From Streptomyces showdoensis (GTDB lineage Bacteria > Actinomycetota > Actinomycetes > Streptomycetales > Streptomycetaceae): a stretch of 64,000 nt of DNA. The number at the start of each line of letters is the position of its first letter. Position 1 is the stretch's first letter. The DNA lies in contig NZ_BAAAXG010000027.1 of the NCBI RefSeq assembly GCF_039535475.1, positions 13,501 through 77,500 of the forward strand. The letters are read 5' to 3'. The translations under genes were made by a program, and so were the position numbers. Shown here piece after piece: positions 43,201-51,205 of this stretch. The notes below the pieces were generated by a model that saw nothing but the letters and a program-made list of their open reading frames with translations, searched no databases and was not told the DNA's origin.

Positions 43201-44993
43201 CCCTGCGGGCCGAGCGCGCCGAGATCGCCGGCGCCCCCGAGACCCTGCCGGAGGAGGACACCGCCGCGCCGCGCGCCGCGCTCCCCACCCTCCGCGAGGC
43301 GTACCGGGCCGCCTCCCAGGTGTACGAGAAGGTCGGCGTCGGCGCCGACCTGCGCGCCGAACAGGCCCGCGCCGAGAGCGACGAGTCCGCCGCCCTCGCC
43401 GAGCTCGACCGCCTCACCAACAAGGTCCGCACCCGCGCCGAGCAGCTGCTGGAGTCGACCGACGGCGCCGACGGACCGTCCCGCCAGGCCGCCGCCGCCC
43501 GCGCCGAGGCACTGGTGCAGAAGCTGGAGTCGCGCGCCTCCGAGGCCAGCGAGAAGCTGGGCCGGCTCCGCGGCGAGTCCGAGCGCCTCGCCCCCGAGGA
43601 CGGCGAGGCGCACACCGAGCTGCCCGAGGAGCTGATCCCGGCCGACGCGGAGCGGGCACAGGGCCTGCTGCGCACCGCCACCACCGAACTCGCGGCCCGC
43701 ACCGACGCCCTGGAGGCGGCCCGCGCCGCCCACACCGGTCTGCTCCAGGCCCACCGGTCGGCCGAGGACGCCACCGGCGGCTTCGACGAGACCGCGGCGC
43801 TCCTGCGCGACCTGCTGCGCGACCACGCGGAGGAGGAGCAGGAGGAGCCCGAGCCGTACCCGGGCCCGCTGGCCGAGGCCCGCGAGTCGGCGGCGGAGGC
43901 CCGCCGTTCGCTGCGCGGCTGCGCCGCCGACCTGTCGGCCGCCGACGCGGCCGTCCGCGAGGCCGGCGACATCCTCGTCCGGCACGCCAACGCGACCCGT
44001 TACGAGCAGGTCCGCACCCCGGCCCGGCAGCAGATCCGCGAACTGCCCGCCGCCGCGCTGCCGGAGCACGCCGCGAAGTGGGCCGAGGCGTTCGCGCCCC
44101 GGCTGCGGGTGCTGACCGACGAGCTGGAGCAGCTGGAGCGCAACCGCGACTCGATCGTGGACCGGCTGCGCGGTCTCGTCGAGTCCTCGCTGGCCACCCT
44201 GCGTTCGGCCCAGCGGCTGTCCCGGCTGCCCGAGGGGCTGGGCGAGTGGTCCGGGCAGGAGTTCCTGCGGATCCGCTTCGAGGAGCCGGACCAGGCGACG
44301 CTCACCGAGCGCCTCGGCGAGGTCGTCGACGAGGCGACCCGGGCCGCCGTGCGGAAGAACTCGGACCTGCGCAGGGACGGCATGTCCCTGCTGCTGCGCG
44401 GAGTCCAGGCCGCCCTGGAGCCCAAGGGCATCGCCGTGGAGATCCTCAAGCCGGACGCGGTGCTGCGCGCCGAGCGCGTCCCGGTCGGCCAGATGGGAGA
44501 CGTCTTCTCCGGCGGCCAGCTGCTCACCGCCGCCATCGCGCTCTACTGCACGATGGCCGCGCTCCGCTCCAACGACCGGGGCCGCGACAAGCACCGCCAC
44601 GCGGGCACGCTCTTCCTGGACAACCCGATCGGCCGCGCGAACGCCACGTACCTGCTGGAGCTCCAGCGGGCCGTGTCGGACGCGCTGGGCGTGCAGCTGC
44701 TGTACACCACGGGCCTCTTCGACACGACCGCGCTCGCCGAGTTCCCGCTGGTCATCCGGCTGCGCAACGACGCGGACCTGCGCGCGGGCCTGAAATACAT
44801 CAGCGTGGAGGAGCACCTGCGGCCCGGCCTGCCGCAGCCGAGCGCGGAGGGCGAGACCATCCACGGCGAGATCACCGCGACCCGGATGTTCCGCCGCTCG
44901 CCGGAGGCCCGTACGTCGGACGCCCGCTCGCCGGAGGCCCGTACCTCGGAGGCCCGCTCGTCGGAGGCTTCCGCGGCCACCGCGGCGGAGTAG
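40233..44993 (+). CDS. Giant SMC/MukB/JetC-like coiled-coil ATPase
   Basis: A 1586-residue ATPase. The N-terminal head has Walker A FLENGGGKSVLL (Lys69). Two long Ala/Glu/Arg-rich coiled-coil arms (about 270-640 and 830-1320) flank a globular hinge-like part (about 650-830). The C-terminal head has the ABC signature VFSGGQLLTAAIALY (residues 1425-1429 for FSGGQ) and Walker B TLFLDNPIGRAN (Asp1463), then a D-loop-like region. Such proteins pump DNA loops with a kleisin and KITE subunit. Note the DN in place of DE in Walker B, which may lower hydrolysis or be characteristic of the subfamily. ATG at 40233; last gene of the operon, followed by a terminator. No JetD-like gene follows. Confidence 0.8.
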   Translation: MYELSRVRLYSIGPAGARYADTVLDLRGVGAPVPHPAPTQAEFFEEEPVGPPRRPAPAGVLFLENGGGKSVLLKLIFSVMLPGHRNTLGGASSGVLRKFLLADDCGHVALEWQHTLTGELVVVGKASEWRGRQVSNDPRKFAEAWYSFRPGPGLSLDNLPVAEATSVRPPVEGASGASGRRRTMKGFRDAITEAGKAYPHLEVYWEEIHDRWNEHLGDLGLDPELFRYQREMNADEGEAAGLFAVKKDSDFTDLLLRAVTDTRDTDGLADLVGGFGNKLGRRAELTAERDFTAGSVDLLTRIVEAADTRARARDVHAGAERRTRTLARRLSARAALERGRVAELAQQVTSAAHAVSEAEEARGRSALIAAELAYRHASLALTAAEKGAAAQRRELTDARTLHSAWQAAESVLRHRAASDRSTRVAAAIREAERDAAPALAARAKAAADLVRALASAAEEGERQAAEEEERSAALQEAGETAHRDATAAATEAQRARSEAGHLRQRLAEVEQETAEAVRAGWLDDSAPDADPARAALAASDAEKTTVAAWDVARDAARAAAERARETAAAESRAELAAARASDAAEAAENAYDAERRAAESLAADPRLAELLSLPSTGQGSGQGTGSPLPGQRAGDGPGPDASAPGAAFGLGAAPDGDGLTVTDFDRYADELRALLDRSIASAERQLFDLRTAAADDNRILGALGDGGLLPPGPDVLATVEYLGEHGIPALPGWRYLAQAVDPADHAAVLAARPELVDGVVITDPVSYGRAREVLSGAALLPRSTVAVGTAAALLAPVPAPASGQDADVFLVPPNPAMHDEHAADEERQALRGRATARDEEIRSLAARLTGDRSLAARIGSWRADCPPGMLAELAAVAASAGTAAETAAAALAEARAVRAEADEAAADAARVRDERQEAAQRARRAADALAGLAYRLRERSAWQAKLRELADDAAESEARAQTCLERARAADEDRRAAQRTADDAHRTARALRAERAEIAGAPETLPEEDTAAPRAALPTLREAYRAASQVYEKVGVGADLRAEQARAESDESAALAELDRLTNKVRTRAEQLLESTDGADGPSRQAAAARAEALVQKLESRASEASEKLGRLRGESERLAPEDGEAHTELPEELIPADAERAQGLLRTATTELAARTDALEAARAAHTGLLQAHRSAEDATGGFDETAALLRDLLRDHAEEEQEEPEPYPGPLAEARESAAEARRSLRGCAADLSAADAAVREAGDILVRHANATRYEQVRTPARQQIRELPAAALPEHAAKWAEAFAPRLRVLTDELEQLERNRDSIVDRLRGLVESSLATLRSAQRLSRLPEGLGEWSGQEFLRIRFEEPDQATLTERLGEVVDEATRAAVRKNSDLRRDGMSLLLRGVQAALEPKGIAVEILKPDAVLRAERVPVGQMGDVFSGGQLLTAAIALYCTMAALRSNDRGRDKHRHAGTLFLDNPIGRANATYLLELQRAVSDALGVQLLYTTGLFDTTALAEFPLVIRLRNDADLRAGLKYISVEEHLRPGLPQPSAEGETIHGEITATRMFRRSPEARTSDARSPEARTSEARSSEASAATAAE

Positions 44994-45009
44994 CCCGACG
45001 CGGGAAGCG

Positions 45010-45045
45010 GAGTGGCCCGGGCCCCCGAAGGGGACCGGGCCACTC
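45010..45045. terminator. Terminator after the SMC-like gene
   Basis: 11-bp outer stem (GAGTGGCCCGG with its complement) with an inner CCCC/GGGG pair, 16 nt after the stop. It also ends the convergent small membrane gene. Confidence 0.8.
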
Positions 45046-45061
45046 GCCGTTCACGTGCGCC

Positions 45062-45412
45062 TCAGGCCGCCTCGGACAGCCGCTCGGCCGGCTGCTCGCC
45101 GCGCCGCGGCCGTGCCGTGCTGCTCGGCTCCGACACGACGCCGTTGCGCTGCCGCCACACCTGGCGCGTGATCCACACGTCGAGCACGCTCCAGGTCGCC
45201 GCGACCGTGCTGATCACCGTGGTCACCGTCATCGGGAAGGCCAGCCAGGATCCGGTGACCGAGCAGAAGAAGGCGACCATCGCCTGGATCAGCGTCACCG
45301 AGGTGAGCATCACCGCGCGGACGGCGGCCGTCCGCACCGGGTCGGGCATCCGGCCTCGGCCCTTCTTGTCCTCCACCCACAACTGCCGAACCGGCCGCGC
45401 CTCGTGTTCCAT
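45062..45412 (-). CDS. Small two-span membrane protein
   Basis: A 116-residue protein with two hydrophobic helices (AVMLTSVTLIQAMVAFFCSV and LAFPMTVTTVISTVAATWSV) and a basic C-terminus. GGGGAG precedes the ATG at 45412. A GTG seven codons upstream is possible. It converges on the SMC-like gene. Function unknown; it carries no domain linking it to the SMC operon. Confidence 0.65.
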   Translation of the reverse strand: MEHEARPVRQLWVEDKKGRGRMPDPVRTAAVRAVMLTSVTLIQAMVAFFCSVTGSWLAFPMTVTTVISTVAATWSVLDVWITRQVWRQRNGVVSEPSSTARPRRGEQPAERLSEAA

Positions 45413-45844
45413 CGCGCTGTCACTCCCCACCACCGACGTCTTCAGGGTGGCTGCCCGTCTTGAGCCGCTTTACGCGGACACAACCCCCCCGGTACAGAAT
45501 GACGCACGAGGGAGGGAAAAGGTTTCGCCGGGGTCCCCCTCAGGCCGGCGACCCCAGGACCGGAACGAGTAATTCCAGCCATCTGTTCGAGCAGGGGGAG
45601 TGGCGTTCCGTCAGGTGTCCTGCGCCACACTGCCGGAACCCAACTCCCCGAATACCAGGACATCTCATGATCAACACTCACTCGACAGGCTGAAAATCGC
45701 CCGGACGCGTCTTCGAGATGGCTGTGATGCAGTAGTAGGCTCGCGCCGCCATTTGTTGAAACTGAAGGTTGACGCCGCGTGTTGACGCCGGGCGTGACGA
45801 CATGAGTGACCTCCGTGGCCGCGGAGGCCGAGGTGGGGGAGGCC
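45413..45844. other. 432-bp intergenic region before the conservon
   Basis: No gene found. The right half includes a weak promoter-like pair, TTCGAG (45712-45717) and TAGGCT (45736-45741) with an 18-nt spacer, about 100 nt before the cvnA start. An inverted repeat GGAA-N7-TTCC lies around 45559-45573. No other element is convincing. Confidence 0.5.
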
Positions 45845-48538
45845 ATGCGCTTTCGCGGGAAGTCCATCCGCAGGAAGATCGTGGCGTTGCTCCTGGTGCC
45901 GCTCGTCTCCCTCACCGGACTGTGGGGTTTCGCCACCGTCCTCACGGGCCGTGAGGCCCGCCAGCTCCTCGACGTCGGCTACATCGTCGACAAGGTCGGC
46001 TACCCCCTGGAGGACACCGTCCGTGTCATCCAGAAGGAACGCCGCCAGTCCCTCGTCTACCTCGCCGACCCCCGCGCCTCGGACGGGCTGACCAAGCTCC
46101 GCGAGCAACGCGAGGCCACCGACCGGCAGATCGACCTCATCCGCCGCAACGCCGCCGACTCCGGCGTCCGCGCCGAGATGAACCCGGTCACCGCCCAGCG
46201 CCTCACCTCCCTGCTCGACGCCCTCGACGGCCTCTCCTCGCTGCGCCGTTCCGTCGAGAACCGCGACATCGGGCGCCTCCAGGCGCTCGACTTCTACAAC
46301 CGGCTCGTCGACCCCTGCTACAGCTTCCTCCTCACCCTCCACGCCCTGGAGAACGTGGAGATGGACAAGCAGGGCCGCGCCCTCGTCGGTGTCGTCCGTG
46401 CGCGCGAGGCGCTCTCCCGCGAGGACGCCCTGGTCGTCTCCGCGCTCATCGCCGAACGCGTCACCAGCCAGGAGGTCCGCGCGGTCTCCGACCTCGTCGC
46501 CGCCCGCACGCTCTTCTACGAGGCCAACCTCGAGCTGCTGCCCGGCGCCGAGCGCGAGCGCTTCGAGAAGTACTGGCACAGCCCCGACACGGCCCCGCTG
46601 CGCAAGGCGGAGGAGGCGGTCATCACCGCCGGCGCCACCGACGCCCCGCGCGCCGTCAGCGCCGAGGCCTGGCAGGAGCTGGCCACCCCGGTCCTCGACG
46701 AACTGGCCCGCGCGAACACCGCGGCGGGCGACCGCTACCAGGACCGCGTCCAGCCCGCCGCCTACAGCGTGCTCCTCAAGGCGGGCGTCGCCGGCGTCCT
46801 CGGCTTCGTCGCCCTGCTCGTCTCCGTCGTCGTCTCCGTCCGCGTCGGCCGTGAACTCGTCCGCGACCTGCGCCGGCTGCGCAAGGAGGCCCAGGAGGTC
46901 TCCGGCGTCCGCCTGCCCAGCGTCATGCGCCGCCTCGCCGCCGGCGAACACGTCGACGTCGAGACCGAGGTGCCCCACCTGCGGTACGACGACGACGAGG
47001 TCGGCCAGGTCGGCCAGGCCCTCAACACCCTCCAGCGCGCCGCCGTCGAGGCCGCCGTCAAGCAGGCCGACATGCGCCGCGGCGTCTCCGAGGTGTTCGT
47101 CAACCTCGCCCGCCGCAACCAGGTCCTGCTGCACCGTCAGCTGACCCTCCTCGACACCATGGAGCGCCGCACCGAGGACACCGAGGAGCTCGCCGACCTC
47201 TTCCGGCTCGACCACATGACCACGCGCATGCGCCGCCACGCCGAGGGCCTGGTGATCCTCTCCGGCGCCGCCCCCTCCCGCCAGTGGCGCAAGCCCGTCC
47301 AGCTCATGGACGTCGTCCGCGCCGCCGTCGCCGAGGTCGAGGACTACGAGCGCATCGAGGTCCGACGGCTGCCCCGGCTCGGCGTGGGCGGCCCCGCCGT
47401 CGCCGACCTCACCCACCTCATCGCCGAACTCCTGGAGAACGCCACGGTGTTCTCGCCCCCGCACACCGCGGTGCAGGTACTCGGCGAGCGGGTCGCCAAC
47501 GGCTTCACCCTGGAGATCCACGACCGCGGCCTCGGGATGAACCCCGACGCCCTCCTCGACGCCAACCTGCGCCTCGCCGAGACCCCCGACTTCGAGCTCT
47601 CCGACACCGACCGGCTCGGCCTCTTCGTGGTGAGCCGGCTCGCCCAGCGCCAGAACGTGCGCGTCTCGCTCCAGCCCTCCCCGTACGGCGGGACCACCGC
47701 GGTCGTCTTCATCCCGGCCGCGCTGCTCACCGACGCCCCCGAGACCCAGGGCGCGGGCTTCCGCCTCGACCGCAAGTCCACCGAGCGCGCCGAGACCGGC
47801 GAGGGGCTGCCCGTCCGGCGCCCGGTCCTCACCAAGGTGCCCGACCCGGCCCTCGAACCCGCCGCCCCGCTCCTCGACGGCCCCGTCGAACTGGAGGCCC
47901 CGCTCGGCGCCGACGGCTTCGACGACCTGCTCGGCGGCGCGGCCGACCTCCTCGACACCGAGAGCGAGCGCGGCGGCCTGTTCCGGGCCCGCGAGCACCG
48001 CCGCCGCGGCGAGCAGCACCAGCAGACCCCGGACCAGACCGGCGGCCGGGCCGGCGGCTCCCGCGCGGACGACGACCCGCCCGCCGACCCCGTCCGGCTG
48101 CCCCGTCGCCGTCAGCCGACGCTGGTCGTCGACCGCGGCCGGCGGCTGGACGAGCCGGGCCGCGCCCACCCCGCCCCGAGCGCCCCCGCGGACGGCGACA
48201 CGATGGAGCTGGCCCGCGTCCCGCACCCCGCGCCCGTACCGCCGCAGGGCACCGGGCCCACCCTCGTCCCCGTACCGCAGGAAGGGCCCGCTCCGTTCGG
48301 CGGGCTGCCGCGCCGGGTCCGCCAGGCCAGCCTCGCGCCGCAGCTGCGCGAGGACGGCGGGCGCGCCGAGGACCAGCCGGCCGCGACGGCCTCCGCCGCC
48401 GAGACCGACTCCTTCGAGCGCGATGCCGAGGAGGTGCGCAGCCGCATGGCCTCCATGCAGCGCGGCTGGCAGCGCGGGCGACGGCACAACGCCGAAACGA
48501 CAGCACCAGGAACGACACCCGAGGGGGACGGTCGATGA
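45845..48538 (+). CDS. cvnA: Conservon sensor kinase-like protein CvnA
   Basis: An 897-residue membrane sensor. TM1 is at about 11-33, and a large extracytoplasmic helical sensor follows (nitrate/nitrite-sensing-like, DPCYSFLLTLHALENVE). TM2 is at about 305-330 and a HAMP-like linker follows. A histidine-kinase ATPase domain comes next (N box AELLENATVFSPPH near 525, IHDRGLGMN, LGLFVVSRLA), then a ~250-residue disordered Pro/Arg tail. The usual phospho-His box is not evident, as in other CvnA proteins, which act with CvnB, C and D rather than a response regulator. GGGGGAGG before ATG. The stop overlaps cvnB (ATGA). Confidence 0.9.
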   Translation: MRFRGKSIRRKIVALLLVPLVSLTGLWGFATVLTGREARQLLDVGYIVDKVGYPLEDTVRVIQKERRQSLVYLADPRASDGLTKLREQREATDRQIDLIRRNAADSGVRAEMNPVTAQRLTSLLDALDGLSSLRRSVENRDIGRLQALDFYNRLVDPCYSFLLTLHALENVEMDKQGRALVGVVRAREALSREDALVVSALIAERVTSQEVRAVSDLVAARTLFYEANLELLPGAERERFEKYWHSPDTAPLRKAEEAVITAGATDAPRAVSAEAWQELATPVLDELARANTAAGDRYQDRVQPAAYSVLLKAGVAGVLGFVALLVSVVVSVRVGRELVRDLRRLRKEAQEVSGVRLPSVMRRLAAGEHVDVETEVPHLRYDDDEVGQVGQALNTLQRAAVEAAVKQADMRRGVSEVFVNLARRNQVLLHRQLTLLDTMERRTEDTEELADLFRLDHMTTRMRRHAEGLVILSGAAPSRQWRKPVQLMDVVRAAVAEVEDYERIEVRRLPRLGVGGPAVADLTHLIAELLENATVFSPPHTAVQVLGERVANGFTLEIHDRGLGMNPDALLDANLRLAETPDFELSDTDRLGLFVVSRLAQRQNVRVSLQPSPYGGTTAVVFIPAALLTDAPETQGAGFRLDRKSTERAETGEGLPVRRPVLTKVPDPALEPAAPLLDGPVELEAPLGADGFDDLLGGAADLLDTESERGGLFRAREHRRRGEQHQQTPDQTGGRAGGSRADDDPPADPVRLPRRRQPTLVVDRGRRLDEPGRAHPAPSAPADGDTMELARVPHPAPVPPQGTGPTLVPVPQEGPAPFGGLPRRVRQASLAPQLREDGGRAEDQPAATASAAETDSFERDAEEVRSRMASMQRGWQRGRRHNAETTAPGTTPEGDGR

Positions 48539-48975
48539 CCGCACCGAACGCCGCAGCACAGCACAGCTCCGCCCACGGCAACGGGGAGCTGAACTGGCTC
48601 CTCGACGAACTGGTCCAGCGCGTCGGCTCCATCCGCAAGGCCCTGGTGCTCTCCAGCGACGGCCTGCCCACCGGCGCCTCGCAGGACCTCTCCCGCGAGG
48701 ACGGCGAGCACCTCGCCGCCGTCGCCTCCGGCTTCCACAGCCTCGCCAAGGGCGTCGGCCGCCACTTCGAGGCGGGCAGGGTCCGGCAGACCGTCGTGGA
48801 GCTGGAGGACGCCTTCCTCTTCGTCACCGCCGCCGGTGACGGCAGCTGCCTCGCCGTGCTCGCCGACGCCGACTCGGACGTCGGCCAGGTCGCGTACGAG
48901 ATGACCCTCATGGTCAAGCGCGTCGGCGCGCACCTCGCCACGGCGCCCCGTTCCGGGCTGCCCAACGGAGGATGA
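48535..48975 (+). CDS. cvnB: Conservon roadblock/LC7 protein CvnB
   Basis: A 146-residue roadblock/LC7-domain protein: LNWLLDELVQRVGSIRKALVL, then SSDGLPTGASQDLS and VAYEMTLMVKRVG. In conservons it works with CvnD as a probable GTPase-regulating (GAP/GEF-like) partner at the membrane. Its ATG overlaps the cvnA stop, and cvnC follows after 16 nt. Confidence 0.93.
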   Translation: MTAPNAAAQHSSAHGNGELNWLLDELVQRVGSIRKALVLSSDGLPTGASQDLSREDGEHLAAVASGFHSLAKGVGRHFEAGRVRQTVVELEDAFLFVTAAGDGSCLAVLADADSDVGQVAYEMTLMVKRVGAHLATAPRSGLPNGG

Positions 48976-48991
48976 GGTGGAGGGGGACGGC

Positions 48992-49399
48992 ATGAGTGAC
49001 GCAGAGCAGTCCCACGAGGACGCGCCCGGCCACTGGTTCGACGCCGAGGCGGGCCCCGTGGTCCGCCCGTACGCGATGACCCGGGGCCGGACGAGCGCCG
49101 CCACCCGCCACCGCCTCGACCTGATCGCGGTGGTGGTGCCCGAACCGGCCGCCGACGACCCCGGCCGCGACCAGACGCTGTCCCCCGAACACGTGGAGAT
49201 CGTCGAACGCTGCTCCGAGCAGCCGCAGTCGATCGCCGAGCTCGCCGCGGGACTCGACCTCCCCGTCGGGGTGGTACGGGTCCTCGTCGGCGACCTCGTC
49301 GACGACGAGCTCGTCCATGTGACCCGCCCCGTTCCGCCGGCCGAACTGCCGGACGTGAGCATCCTTCGCGAGGTGATCAATGGCCTTCGGGCGCTCTAG
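48992..49399 (+). CDS. cvnC: Conservon DUF742 protein CvnC
   Basis: A 135-residue DUF742 protein. WFDAEAGPVVRPYAMTRGRT is at the N-terminus and a winged-helix-like SPEHVEIVERCSEQPQSIAE, LDLPVGVVRVLVGDL follows. The ATG at 48992 with GAGGGGGAC is preferred over a GTG five codons upstream. It overlaps cvnD by 20 nt. Its role within the conservon complex is undefined; DNA or protein binding is assumed. Confidence 0.92.
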   Translation: MSDAEQSHEDAPGHWFDAEAGPVVRPYAMTRGRTSAATRHRLDLIAVVVPEPAADDPGRDQTLSPEHVEIVERCSEQPQSIAELAAGLDLPVGVVRVLVGDLVDDELVHVTRPVPPAELPDVSILREVINGLRAL

Positions 49400-49985
49400 C
49401 CGCAAGCAGCCGCCGGTCGAACCGGTGACGCTGAAGATTCTCGTCGCGGGCGGCTTCGGGGTCGGCAAGACCACGCTGGTCGGCGCGGTCAGCGAGATCC
49501 GGCCGCTGCGGACCGAGGAGATCCTCAGCGAGGCCGGCCGGCCCGTCGACGACCTGCACGGCGTCGAGACCAAGTCGACCACCACGGTCGCCATGGACTT
49601 CGGCCGGATCACGCTGCGCGAGGACCTCGTCCTCTACCTCTTCGGCACGCCCGGCCAGGACCGCTTCTGGTTCCTGTGGGACGAGCTGGCGCAGGGCGCC
49701 CTCGGCGCGGTCGTCCTCGCCGACACCCGGCGCCTGGAGGACAGCTTCGCCGCGATCGACTACTTCGAGCGGCGCGGCATCCCGTTCACGGTCGCCGTCA
49801 ACTGCTTCGAGGGCTCCCGCCGCTTCCCGGCCGAGAGCGTCCGCGGCGCGCTCGACCTCGACCCCGAGGTCGAGCTGCTGATGTGCGACGCCCGCGACCG
49901 GGAGTCCGTGAAGAACGTCCTGGTCGCCGTCGTCGAGCACGCCCTGGTCCTCGCCGACCGGGGCCCGGCGGCCGTCACCGGCTAG
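49380..49985 (+). CDS. cvnD: Conservon small GTPase-like protein CvnD
   Basis: A 201-residue Ras-like/MglA-like GTPase. The P-loop is VAGGFGVGKTTLVG (about residues 23-36), switch II is YLFGTPGQDRFW, and the specificity segment is VAVNCFEG. It is the effector end of the CvnABCD membrane signalling set, which controls development or secondary metabolism in Streptomyces; which process this copy controls is not readable. Last gene of the operon. Confidence 0.94.
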   Translation: MAFGRSSRKQPPVEPVTLKILVAGGFGVGKTTLVGAVSEIRPLRTEEILSEAGRPVDDLHGVETKSTTTVAMDFGRITLREDLVLYLFGTPGQDRFWFLWDELAQGALGAVVLADTRRLEDSFAAIDYFERRGIPFTVAVNCFEGSRRFPAESVRGALDLDPEVELLMCDARDRESVKNVLVAVVEHALVLADRGPAAVTG

Positions 49986-50017
49986 CCGGCCGGCCCGACG
50001 CACCCGCCGGGCGGCGC

Positions 50018-51205
50018 TCAGCGGACCGCGACCACCGCCGAACCATGGCCGAAGAGGCCCTGGTTGGCGGTGATCCCGGTCCGCGCCCCCGGCACCTGCC
50101 GGTCGCCCGCCGTGCCCCGCAACTGCCAGGTCAGCTCGCAGACCTGTGCGAGGGCCTGGGCCGGCACCGCCTCCCCGAAGGAGGCGAGGCCGCCGCTGGT
50201 GTTGACCGGGACGCGCCCGCCGAGCGAGGTGACCCCGTCGCGCAGCAGCTTGGCCCCCTCGCCCGCCGCGCACAGGCCGATGTCCTCGTACCACTCCAGC
50301 TCCAGCGCCGTGGACAGGTCGTAGACCTCCGCCAGCGACAGGTCCTCGGGGCCGATCCCCGCCTCCTCGTAGGCCGCCCTGGCGATCGACGCCCGGAAGG
50401 AGTGCGGCGCGGGGGAGACCACGGCGGCCGAGTCGGTCGCGATGTCGGGCAGGTCGAGGACCGCCTTCGGATACGTCGGGGTGACCGTGGAGACCGCGCG
50501 GATGCGGACCGGATCCGGGTGCCCGTGCCGCCGGGCGAACTCCATGCTGGACAGCACGAGCGCCGCGCCCCCGTCCGAGGTGGCGCAGATGTCGAGCAGC
50601 CGCAGCGGATCGGCGACCACCGCAGAGGCGGCCACCTCCGCCGCGCTCACCGGTGTGCGGTAGCGGGCCAGCGGATTGAGCGCGCCGGCCGCCGCGTTCT
50701 TCACCTTGACCTGGGCGAAATCCTCGGGCGTGTCCCCGTACAGGGCCATCCTGCGCCGGGCGTAGAGCGCGAAGTACGCCGGGTTGGTCGCGCCGAGCAC
50801 CCGGAACCGCAGCCAGTCCGGGTCGTCCGGCCGCTCGCCGCCCGCCGGGGCGAAGAAGCCCTTCGGCGCCGAGTCCGCGCCCACCACGAGGACCACGTCC
50901 GCGAGCCCGCCGAGGATCTGCGAGCGGGCGGTGTTCACGGCCTGTGCCCCGGAGGCGCAGGCCGCGTAGACGCTGGTCACCCGTGCCCCCTGCCAGCCCA
51001 GCGCCTGGGCGAAGGTGGCCCCCGCCACGTATCCGGGGTAGCCGCAGCGCATGGTGTTGGCACCGACGACCGAGCCGACGTCCCGCCACTCCAGGCCCGC
51101 GTCGGCGAGCGCGGCGCGGGCCGCGTGCGTCCCGTAGCCGACGAAGGAGCGGCCCCACTTGCCCCACGGGTGCATCCCGGCGCCGAGCACGGCGATGTCG
51201 TTCAC
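50018..51205 (-). CDS. Thiolase-like acyl-CoA protein
   Basis: A 395-residue thiolase-superfamily protein of the lipid-transfer/SCP-x type. Near the N-terminus VTSVYAACASGAQAV carries the Cys of the active-site loop, and the C-terminus has VNTSGGLASFGEAVPAQAL and TANQGLFGHGSAVV. The GTG at 51205 overlaps the stop of the upstream DUF35 gene (GTGA). Thiolase plus DUF35 pairs act as a two-part complex in which the DUF35 zinc-ribbon/OB-fold protein channels or stabilises acyl-CoA. Likely degradative acyl-CoA cleavage; substrate unknown. Confidence 0.88.
   Translation of the reverse strand: MNDIAVLGAGMHPWGKWGRSFVGYGTHAARAALADAGLEWRDVGSVVGANTMRCGYPGYVAGATFAQALGWQGARVTSVYAACASGAQAVNTARSQILGGLADVVLVVGADSAPKGFFAPAGGERPDDPDWLRFRVLGATNPAYFALYARRRMALYGDTPEDFAQVKVKNAAAGALNPLARYRTPVSAAEVAASAVVADPLRLLDICATSDGGAALVLSSMEFARRHGHPDPVRIRAVSTVTPTYPKAVLDLPDIATDSAAVVSPAPHSFRASIARAAYEEAGIGPEDLSLAEVYDLSTALELEWYEDIGLCAAGEGAKLLRDGVTSLGGRVPVNTSGGLASFGEAVPAQALAQVCELTWQLRGTAGDRQVPGARTGITANQGLFGHGSAVVAVR

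Noticed and set aside
40191..44864. Minus-strand open frame of ~1550 residues opposite the SMC-like gene
   Set aside because: It is Gly/Val/Ala/Leu-rich nonsense typical of the antisense third-position frame in high-GC coding DNA. The plus-strand protein has clear ATPase motifs and coiled coils.
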